DNA of 62,694 nucleotides from JAZGDL01 sp036477795 (GTDB taxonomy: Bacteria; Planctomycetota; Phycisphaerae; UBA1845), in contig JAZGDL010000332.1 in assembly GCA_036477795.1 (NCBI GenBank), positions 1 to 62,694 of the forward strand, given 5' to 3'. Position 1 is the stretch's first letter; each line of letters starts with the position of its first letter. A program made the position numbers and the translations under genes. Below the pieces are notes generated by a model. That model worked only from the letters and a program-made list of their open reading frames with translations. It was not told where the DNA came from and made no database searches. Below, one piece after another: positions 25,534 to 31,769 of this stretch.

Positions 25534-26242
25534 TGGATCGCTCCTTCCGAGCTTGCACAAACTGTCTCGCGCGGACGCGGAAACCCAACGCGCCACGAGG
25601 GCGTCAGAGCCTCCGAAAATAACGAATCGCCGACGCCATGTCTACGGCAAAGAAACGGCGGGCTGCCCAGCTAACTGTTTGTCGGCGGATCGCACGTCGC
25701 CCAAAACGCCGCGCGCTTGTGCGGAGTCTATCCCAGTCAAGAATCTAATCGGTCAACTGGTCAGTAACTGACCGCTTGCACGATACTGACCACATTCAGC
25801 AGCGCAAACGCTGAGATATGTTCTCTAACGTGTGAACGCGCACTCCATCTGATCGCCAACGTATTCAAACAGGTCCACAATATACGATCGCACAAAGCCC
25901 CTCGTAACTTTGCTTCAAGTTTAGTTACTGGAAGACTGGTCAATCATTTCGTCCTGGTCAAGTTCTGACCTGTTATGCATGGGGATTGACTCCCATGGGG
26001 CCATCGTGCTTTGCGACTGGATGTGTACAGTCGGTCTGTCTGCGTTTTGACCAGCGCACACTCGGACCGTTATGTTATTCTATCGGCATCTCAACCGGAC
26101 TCGGCTGGTTTTGTGACATTGTTTTTTTTGAACGTGTTGCCTCTAATGTGTTGCGATAGTCGTGAGCGTTAACTACAGTGACAGTCTGTTGACGATCTCG
26201 CGAATGCGGACGTGTGTTCGCCGTCTTGAAGGAGGAGTAGCG
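25534..26242. promoter_or_regulatory. Divergent intergenic region with repeated GGTCA/TGACC half-sites
   Basis: This 709-bp region separates the divergent cupredoxin-like genes that head the porin operon and the redox cluster. It contains a perfect 15-bp palindrome GGTCAGTAACTGACC (25759-25773), preceded by a GGTCA half-site (25751) and followed by ACTGACC (25786-25792). A second palindrome, GGTCAAGTTCTGACC, is at 25956-25970, with another GGTCA half-site at 25938. Such spaced inverted half-sites look like operators, most likely for the adjacent Rrf2 regulator. No gene was seen here, and the local AT content is higher than its surroundings. Confidence 0.6.
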
Positions 26243-27079
26243 ATGAAAGCGTGCGGTGTGGTACTCGCCGGGATCCTGGCATGCGCCGCCTCGGAAGCGG
26301 GAGAGGTGGAGGAAACGCTGAAGCAGAAGGTTTCCTACACGGAAGTCGAAGCAATAGAGGGAGGAACGATCTCCGGAAAGGTTTTCTGGAGCGGCGATGT
26401 CCCCGAGGTCACTAAGTTCCCCATCAACAAGAACGTGGAGGTCTGCGCCAAGCACGCCAAGAAGGAAATGGCGGACTCGCCGCGGTTAATCATCGACAAG
26501 GAGTCCAAAGGTGTGGAAAACGCGGTGGTCTTCCTGGCGGACATCAGGGAAGGCAAGTCGCTCGAGACAATCGAGACGCCCGTGTTCGACCAGAAGAACT
26601 GCACGTACGACCCGCACATCCTCCTAATAAGGGCTGGGGCGCGATTGCAGATGAAATCGAGCGACGACATCTTGCACAACATCCACGCGGTGGGCCCCTC
26701 CAAGTTCAACAAGCCCTTTCCCCTGCGGAACACGATCATCAAACAGAAAATGCGCAAGCCGGGCGTCTCCGTGCTCAGTTGCGACGCCGGGCACTCCTGG
26801 ATGAGCGCCTACATATTTGTCGTGCAACACCCGTACTTCGCCTTGACCGACGAGAAGGGCGACTTTGTCCTGAAGGACGTTCCCGCCGGCACCTACAAGC
26901 TGATGGTGTGGCACGAGGGATGGACGGTGGCCAAGACGGACTCCGATAGCGAGGGGAAGATTACGCGCTACACGTTCGACGCGCCGAAGGAGACCCAGAA
27001 GTCGGTCACCGTGTCGTCCGCAGGCGAAGTTGAGATGAGATTCGCGCTCTCGGCTGAGGGACTCGAAGAACAGGAATAG
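26243..27079 (+). CDS. Exported cupredoxin-/carboxypeptidase-regulatory-like protein 2
   Basis: 278 residues. The ATG has AAGGAGG 7 nt upstream; longer 5' extensions are unlikely. Signal peptide, then GTISGKVFWSGDVPEVTKF, a His site DDILHNIHAVG, the putative metal site LSCDAGHSWMSAYIFV (Cys-x3-His-x2-Met) and a C-terminal GDFVLKDVPAGTYKLMVWHE domain. It is a paralogue of the proteins at 24793 and 30981, with one more residue between Cys and His than the first. As the first gene of the redox cluster it probably carries electrons in the periplasm. Confidence 0.7.
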   Translation: MKACGVVLAGILACAASEAGEVEETLKQKVSYTEVEAIEGGTISGKVFWSGDVPEVTKFPINKNVEVCAKHAKKEMADSPRLIIDKESKGVENAVVFLADIREGKSLETIETPVFDQKNCTYDPHILLIRAGARLQMKSSDDILHNIHAVGPSKFNKPFPLRNTIIKQKMRKPGVSVLSCDAGHSWMSAYIFVVQHPYFALTDEKGDFVLKDVPAGTYKLMVWHEGWTVAKTDSDSEGKITRYTFDAPKETQKSVTVSSAGEVEMRFALSAEGLEEQE

Positions 27080-27157
27080 AGTGGGATGAATTCAGAATGT
27101 CGAACAGCGAATGGCGAAAGACGTCATGCGGAACGCCCCCGCGAGTCCCTGCGGAAG

Positions 27158-27185
27158 CGCTCCCCTGTCGGGTCGCGGTTAAACA
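27158..27185. repeat. Diverged family C unit within an intergenic repeat patch
   Basis: The stretch CGCTCCCCTGTCGGGTCGCG resembles the family C repeat with a few changes. It is surrounded by short imperfect repeats of the type ATTCGCTATTCGACATTCGC (27100-27215). This patch fills the gap between the genes at 26243 and 27228. Confidence 0.5.
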
Positions 27186-27226
27186 TTCGCTATTCGCTAT
27201 TCGACATTCGCTATTGGCGGAGAAGA

Positions 27227-27251
27227 GGTGTCGCACGCGACACCGCTAAGC
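27227..27251 (+). repeat. Family A palindromic repeat, copy A2, at a translation start
   Basis: GTGTCGCACGCGACACC plus CGCTAAGC. The GTG at 27228 has GGAG 5 nt upstream and is in frame with the cytochrome gene, so the repeat appears to supply a start codon and the residues VSHATPLS. Confidence 0.85.
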
Positions 27252-28187
27252 AATGCCATGACCGAAAACGCGAAACCTGCGGAAGCAACGGATTCGAATC
27301 ACGCTCCCTTACGGTCGCGTCTCGGTGGTGCTCCCGTGGTGTGGTCCTTCGCGATCCTCTTCGCCTTCTGGATGTTCTTTCAGATCGGCGTTCCCTTCAT
27401 CGCGAAATGGGTCACCGGGAAGGAGACCGCGAGCCTGACCGTCGACCTGGTCTTCACGCGGATGCAGTTCGAGGACGTCAAGGTGGGCGCGCCGCTTCCA
27501 GCCAGTCTGGTGAAGATGTACATGGGCATGACCACCGTGGCCATCCTTGTCTACATCAGCATCACGGACGTTGGGCTCCAACGGTTCGTCGCGCCCGTGC
27601 GGAATCTCTTGTTGGTGGAGAAGCCCAAGGGGCTCGTAGCGTTCAAGTACGCTTGCATGGCCGCCTTCGCGTTCCTGATCGCGTTCCTGGTCTACGATGC
27701 GAACCGGTTCCATTTGGAGCCGCCGACGGAATTGCGAACGATCCACCCCACGCTGCCGGGCAAGTACCTCGATATGAGCAATCCCTTCCCCTGGACGGAG
27801 GAGAACATCAAAGAGGGGCGCGAGCTCTATGTCGCCAACTGTTCCTGGTGCCACGGAGACCGGGCCGACGGGAACGGGCTGTTGGCCGGCGGGTTCAATC
27901 CGGCTCCGATCGATTTCTCCGCCGCCGGAACGATCGACATGCTGCCCGAGAACTACCTCTTTTGGAGGATCAAAGAGGGCGGCGCGGGGCTCCCCAACGA
28001 ATCCTGGCCGTGGGCGTCCGCTATGCCGGCTTGGAACCCGTCGGGCAAGGGGACCGGAAAGGTGTCGCACGCGACACCGCTAAACTTGGATATCCCGGCA
28101 GAGCATCGCTTGAGCGACGAAGACATATGGCTGGTCATCATGGGAGCCTACGATGTCGCGGGGCGGAAACCCGCAAAGAGAGACTGA
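27228..28187 (+). CDS. Membrane-anchored mono-heme cytochrome c (module A, copy 1)
   Basis: About 319 residues. The GTG in repeat A2 has a good ribosome-binding site; an ATG at 27258 is the alternative and probably the ancestral start. Three hydrophobic helices occupy the N-terminal half (about 36-56, 95-115, 140-160). The periplasmic C-terminal domain has one heme motif, CSWCHGDRADGNG, with a likely Met ligand in WASAMPAW. It is paralogous to the gene at 40894. Three repeats are translated in frame: A2 at the start, family D (APLRSRLG, near residue 26) and A3 (KVSHATPLN, near residue 280). It abuts the next cytochrome gene by 1 bp, suggesting a quinol- or complex-linked electron path. Confidence 0.8.
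   Translation: MSHATPLSNAMTENAKPAEATDSNHAPLRSRLGGAPVVWSFAILFAFWMFFQIGVPFIAKWVTGKETASLTVDLVFTRMQFEDVKVGAPLPASLVKMYMGMTTVAILVYISITDVGLQRFVAPVRNLLLVEKPKGLVAFKYACMAAFAFLIAFLVYDANRFHLEPPTELRTIHPTLPGKYLDMSNPFPWTEENIKEGRELYVANCSWCHGDRADGNGLLAGGFNPAPIDFSAAGTIDMLPENYLFWRIKEGGAGLPNESWPWASAMPAWNPSGKGTGKVSHATPLNLDIPAEHRLSDEDIWLVIMGAYDVAGRKPAKRD
27302..27326 (-). repeat. Family D repeat in frame within a cytochrome gene
   Basis: CGCTCCCTTACGGTCGCG plus TCTCGG is the reverse complement of the units at 541 and 581 after clpC. Here it encodes APLRSRLG just before the first membrane helix. Confidence 0.8.
28061..28084 (+). repeat. Family A palindromic repeat, copy A3, in frame
   Basis: GTGTCGCACGCGACACC plus GCTAAAC encodes VSHATPLN in a surface loop near the C-terminus of the cytochrome at 27228. 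Confidence 0.9.
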
Positions 28188-28188
28188 G

Positions 28189-29913
28189 ATGAAAGGGCTG
28201 CACGCTCCCCTTCGGGTCGCCGCTAAACTCAGTGCTCTGGTGGTGATCGCCTGCGCCCCCCACCTGGGGCGAGCACAGGAGACACCTCCGCCTGAGAACG
28301 AGGAGACCGTCCAAGCGGGCAAGATCATCTATGAGATGCGCTGCGCAGCGTGTCACGGGCTGGAGGGGGACGGCCAAGGCCTGGCGGCGCCCCACATGCT
28401 CCCACAGCCTCGCGACTTCACGGACATCGTCTATAAGCTCCGCAGCACGGCCTCGGGGGAGCGGCCCCTTGAAATCGACCTGTTCCGGACGGTCAGCCAG
28501 GGGGTCCCCGGAACGCCCATGACCTCTTGGCAGGAGATTCTCTCGGAGCGGCAGCGCTGGCAGGTGGTGCACTACATCAAGACGTTCGCGGCGGAGGATT
28601 GGGCGGAGGAGCTGCCCGAGGACGTGGTCATTAAGCTTCCCGACTGGGAAGGGGTGGGGGGTGTCGCACGCGACACCGCAAAACGGGGAGATGATAGGAC
28701 GCTGGCGCGCGGCAAGAAGCTGTATGAAGTTCTCAAGTGCGGGGAGTGCCACGGGGACGGAGGCAAAGGTAACGGACCCAGCGCCAAGACGGTGCAAGAC
28801 GAGTTCGGCAACCCGATGTGGCCGGCCGACCTGACACGTCCCGACCTGTTCCGCGGTGGGAGCGGGATCCAGGACATCGCGCGGGCCTTTATCACGGGCC
28901 TGGGCACTACGCCCATGCCCTCCTATGACGACTATTTCACGCTGTTCAGCGAGAGCGAAGACCTGCCGGAAGACCAGGTAATCCTGCACGTTCCCCGCGA
29001 TACCAACGCCCTGGCGCTGGCACACTATGTCCTGAGCCTGGGCGCGAATCAGAGCCCCAAGCGCCAGCGCCGGGAGGAACAGCAGATCCTGGCGAGCTAC
29101 ACCGACGGAGAGATTCCGGACGATCCGGATTCTCCAGAGTGGGACAAGACCCAGGGCGTGATCATGAAGCTGTCGGCCCAGTTGACTGTAGCACCGAGAT
29201 GGCAGTTCGCCAACGTCGATCGCCTCCTGGTGGATGCTCTGTACAACGACGAGGAGCTCGGCATCCTCATCCAGTGGGACGACCGCACCGAAGACCGCGA
29301 GCACGAGGAGGACGACTACAAATTCGAGGCCCGCTCCAAGTCGGTCGCCCTCCCGACGCGGAACGACCTCGCAGAGCTGAGGCAGAAGGCGTTCGCTGAC
29401 GCGCTATCGATCCAGTTTCCCACCGGGACTGGAGAGGGGGCGAAGCGGCCCTTCTTCGCGCTGGGCGAGCCCGAGGCGCCGGTGGAGAGTTGGCGCTGGC
29501 AAGCCAGCCCGCTGGTCCGGGCGCTGGCAAACCAGCCTGCTGGTCGGGATGGCGAGAGATTTACGGCGAAGGGCTTTCATCTTCCGCCGGAGAACGTGGA
29601 GGAACTCTTCACGAACGCGAAATACGACGACGGCCGCTGGAAGGTCGTGTTCAAGGTCGCGATCGCGGAGGATAAGAGGTTTACGCCGGGGCAATACCTG
29701 CCGATCGCGTTCGCGGCGTGGGACGGCTCGAATGGCGAGAGTGGCACGCGGTGCTCGATCTCCTCGTGGTATTGGTTCCTCTTGAAACCCCGGGGAAGTG
29801 CTGCGCCCTACGCCTACGCCCTGTTGGCCTTCGTGATGATTGGTCTCGGCGAGTTCTTACTGATCAAGAGATTGAGAGAGAACCAACAAGATCCGGCCAT
29901 GCAGATTATCTAG
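28189..29913 (+). CDS. Periplasmic protein with two cytochrome c domains and an ethylbenzene-dehydrogenase-type heme domain (module A, copy 1)
   Basis: 574 residues. The ATG follows the previous stop by 1 bp. Domain order: signal peptide; cytochrome c domain 1 (CAACHGLEGDG, about residue 50); cytochrome c domain 2 (CGECHGDGGKGNG, about 185); an EB_dh-type beta domain (about 325-545) resembling the gamma subunits of ethylbenzene dehydrogenase and chlorate reductase, which bind heme b; and a C-terminal transmembrane helix. Translated repeats: family C in the signal peptide (APLRVAAKL), family A (GVARDTAK) between the two cytochrome domains, and family B (SPKRQR) between cytochrome domain 2 and EB_dh. 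The paralogue at 41819 has a different repeat at that last linker. It probably passes electrons between the catalytic complex and membrane partners. Confidence 0.8.
   Translation: MKGLHAPLRVAAKLSALVVIACAPHLGRAQETPPPENEETVQAGKIIYEMRCAACHGLEGDGQGLAAPHMLPQPRDFTDIVYKLRSTASGERPLEIDLFRTVSQGVPGTPMTSWQEILSERQRWQVVHYIKTFAAEDWAEELPEDVVIKLPDWEGVGGVARDTAKRGDDRTLARGKKLYEVLKCGECHGDGGKGNGPSAKTVQDEFGNPMWPADLTRPDLFRGGSGIQDIARAFITGLGTTPMPSYDDYFTLFSESEDLPEDQVILHVPRDTNALALAHYVLSLGANQSPKRQRREEQQILASYTDGEIPDDPDSPEWDKTQGVIMKLSAQLTVAPRWQFANVDRLLVDALYNDEELGILIQWDDRTEDREHEEDDYKFEARSKSVALPTRNDLAELRQKAFADALSIQFPTGTGEGAKRPFFALGEPEAPVESWRWQASPLVRALANQPAGRDGERFTAKGFHLPPENVEELFTNAKYDDGRWKVVFKVAIAEDKRFTPGQYLPIAFAAWDGSNGESGTRCSISSWYWFLLKPRGSAAPYAYALLAFVMIGLGEFLLIKRLRENQQDPAMQII
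28203..28230 (-). repeat. Family C repeat, copy C1, in a signal peptide
   Basis: CGCTCCCCTTCGGGTCGCCG followed by CTAAACTC is family C (FSGDPKGSA when read on the other strand). Here the opposite strand is read, giving APLRVAAKL inside the signal peptide of the cytochrome at 28189. Confidence 0.9.
28660..28684 (+). repeat. Family A palindromic repeat, copy A4, at an inter-domain linker
   Basis: GTGTCGCACGCGACACC encodes GVARDTAK between the first and second cytochrome c domains of the protein at 28189. Confidence 0.9.
29046..29076 (+). repeat. Family B repeat (SPKRQRG), copy B1, at an inter-domain linker
   Basis: AGCCCCAAGCGCCAGCGC, diverged at its end, encodes SPKRQR between cytochrome domain 2 and the EB_dh domain. 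Confidence 0.85.
29492..29547. repeat. Paired CTGGCAAGCCAGC units in frame within the EB_dh domain
   Basis: Two adjacent imperfect palindromes (GCTGGCAAGCCAGCCCGCTG and GCTGGCAAACCAGCCTGCTG) encode ASPLVRALANQPAGRD in the protein at 28189. Confidence 0.7.
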
Positions 29914-29939
29914 CTCGAGATAGAAGTGAGGACAATCGT

Positions 29940-30959
29940 ATGAAGCTAAGAACATTTTTTGCCGTCCCAGTCCCGATGTACATCGGGATGATCGCGGTCC
30001 TGGGAGGATGCGTTGCAGTATCCGGCGCGCCCGGCGAACAGAAAGGTGTCGCACGCGACACCGCTAAGCGAAGAGATGTCGCACGCGACACCTTGGAACA
30101 TTCCGGCGCGCAATCCGCAATCCGCAATCCGCAATCCTCAATCCCCAATCCCCAATCCCCAATCCGCAATAGGATTGAGAGGTTGCACTGGGAAGATGCG
30201 ATCGCCATTAAGACCCCTGTTTCCTATGATCTGGTGGAGCTCGGTCGCAGGACGTACAACACGCGTTGTCTTATCTGCCACGGACGGGAAGGGCACGGGG
30301 ACGGGTCGGCAGCGAACTACCTCGACACCAAACCGAGGGATTTCACCAAGGCCATCTTCAAGTATCGCACTACGCCCCAGGGATCTTTCCCGCGCGACGA
30401 GGACCTCTTCCGATCCATCAGCGTCGGCTTCCCCATCTACGGCATGCCCTCCTTCCACTATCTCTCCGCCCGCCAGCGGTGGGGCCTGGTCTACTACGTG
30501 GAGAAGCTCTGTGAGGCAGGTTTCCGAAAGAGCCTGGAAGACGACGGGGACTCCGACCCTGACGAGATCAAGGAGATCCTCGACGAGAGGCTCACGCCGG
30601 AAAAGCCCCTCGACGTGGGCAACGCGCCGGAATGGAACGACGACGCCATCGCGCGAGGCAAGACGGTCTACCAGGAGCTCCAGTGCGCCACCTGTCACGG
30701 TGACAGGGGCATGGGCGACGGGCCTTCCGCCAATGATCAGACGGACGTATGGGGCAACGAGCTCACACCCGTGCCCTTCGCGCTGAACCCGTACTTCATG
30801 AAGGCTGGTGGTCGGCCGCGGGACATCGTTCGGGTGCTCATGACCGGCGTGGGCGGAACGGGCATGCCCCGGTTCGAAACGCAGAATCAGGACGATTACT
30901 GGAAACTCGCTTACTACGTCCTGCAACTCGCCGACGAGCGCTCCGAAGAGAACCAGTAA
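29940..30959 (+). CDS. Di-heme c-type cytochrome lipoprotein with a repeat-built N-terminal linker
   Basis: 339 residues; AGGA lies 7 nt before the ATG. The signal ends VLGGC (lipobox). The next about 55 residues are almost wholly repeat-encoded: family H in the signal (PMYIGM), two family A units (GVARDTAK and DVARDTLE) and a family F heptanucleotide run (IRNPQS-type). Then come two cytochrome c domains with CLICHGREGHGDG (about residue 107) and CATCHGDRGMGDG (about 252). The repeats form a flexible tether between the lipid anchor and the heme domains. A periplasmic electron shuttle of the cluster is likely. Confidence 0.8.
   Translation: MKLRTFFAVPVPMYIGMIAVLGGCVAVSGAPGEQKGVARDTAKRRDVARDTLEHSGAQSAIRNPQSSIPNPQSPIRNRIERLHWEDAIAIKTPVSYDLVELGRRTYNTRCLICHGREGHGDGSAANYLDTKPRDFTKAIFKYRTTPQGSFPRDEDLFRSISVGFPIYGMPSFHYLSARQRWGLVYYVEKLCEAGFRKSLEDDGDSDPDEIKEILDERLTPEKPLDVGNAPEWNDDAIARGKTVYQELQCATCHGDRGMGDGPSANDQTDVWGNELTPVPFALNPYFMKAGGRPRDIVRVLMTGVGGTGMPRFETQNQDDYWKLAYYVLQLADERSEENQ
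29972..29987. repeat. Family H perfect palindrome in a signal peptide
   Basis: CCCGATGTACATCGGG is a perfect 16-bp palindrome encoding part of PMYIGM. Related copies are at 37280-37294 (intergenic) and 37425-37440 (coding). Confidence 0.85.
30045..30092 (+). repeat. Tandem family A palindromic repeats, copies A5 and A6
   Basis: A full unit (30045-30069) is followed after 6 bp by a shorter unit, ATGTCGCACGCGACACC (30076-30092). Both are translated in frame, giving GVARDTAK and DVARDTLE after the lipobox. Confidence 0.9.
30110..30172 (+). repeat. Family F heptanucleotide repeat (CAATCCG/C) in frame
   Basis: Eight to nine imperfect 7-bp units (CAATCCG or CAATCCC) encode the IRNPQS/IPNPQS peptides of the cytochrome at 29940. 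Because 7 is not a multiple of 3, the peptide period is 7 residues over 21 bp. Other copies are near 39750 and 58696. Confidence 0.85.
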
Positions 30960-30980
30960 ATGTTCTGGAGAATAATAAGG

Positions 30981-31724
30981 ATGAAAAGCATGAAGAGCCA
31001 TGCCGTAATCGGAGTCGTGGCCTTGTTCGCCGGGGCGCTGAGCGTCTCGTACGGCCAGCAGAACACGGAACCGGATAAGGATTTCGCCACCATCACAGGC
31101 AAGATCAGGGTCACAGGAGACGAGGTCCCCGGGCCCGAGAAGAAGCCCATCAACAAGGATCCGGAGGTCTGCGGCAAGGGACAAAGGGATATCCACTGGT
31201 ACAAGGTGGTCGACGGTCGCATCGACGAAGCCATCGTGTTCCTGAATGGAGACTTTGACGGGGCGAGCTGGACCGGCGCCGAAGCCTCTGCCAAGCTCGT
31301 CCAAGAGGGTTGCTTCTTTAAGCCCTACGTCGATATTTGGAAGAGGGGCGCGGAGGTCACCATCATCTCCAAGGACGCCGCCGCCCACAACATCCACACG
31401 TATGAGCGGATCGGTGAAGCCCGTCGCGAGCTCTTTAACTTCAACCAGCCCAATAAGGACGTGAGGAAGGTGGTGATCAAACCGCGGCGGAGCCAGTTCA
31501 TCGAACTGACCTGCGACAACCACGACTTCATGGCCGGCTGGCGGTTTGTGGCCAAGAACCCCTACTGCACGGTGGCGCGCGGCGGCACGTTCACACTCAA
31601 GGTTCCCCCGGGGAGCCATACCCTGAAGGTATGGCATCCCATGATGGGCGTTCTGGAGGAGGAGATCGAGGTCAAGGCGGGGCAGAAGATGACCGTGGAT
31701 TTCGAGTTCGAGTACGAAGAATAG
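30981..31724 (+). CDS. Exported cupredoxin-/carboxypeptidase-regulatory-like protein 3
   Basis: 247 residues; GGAG lies about 10 nt before the chosen ATG (an ATG at 30960 overlapping the previous stop is possible). Signal peptide (AVIGVVALFAGALSVSYG), then TITGKIRVTGDEVPGPEKK. Metal-site candidates are AAAHNIHTYE and LTCDNHDFMAGWRFV, a Cys-x2-His-x2-Met arrangement. It ends with GTFTLKVPPGSHTLKVWHPM. It is a paralogue of the proteins at 24793 and 26243. Its position directly before the peroxidase and Rieske-Mo genes suggests that it exchanges electrons with them. Confidence 0.7.
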   Translation: MKSMKSHAVIGVVALFAGALSVSYGQQNTEPDKDFATITGKIRVTGDEVPGPEKKPINKDPEVCGKGQRDIHWYKVVDGRIDEAIVFLNGDFDGASWTGAEASAKLVQEGCFFKPYVDIWKRGAEVTIISKDAAAHNIHTYERIGEARRELFNFNQPNKDVRKVVIKPRRSQFIELTCDNHDFMAGWRFVAKNPYCTVARGGTFTLKVPPGSHTLKVWHPMMGVLEEEIEVKAGQKMTVDFEFEYEE

Positions 31725-31769
31725 GATGATGAAGAAAGGCACGTAGGCACGAAGGCACGAAGTAGGATC

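Noticed and set aside
30138..31742. Long minus-strand frames across the cytochrome and cupredoxin genes (also 37851-39386, 40918-41832)
   Set aside because: GC-rich antisense shadows. The sense frames contain heme motifs, signal peptides and membrane helices.
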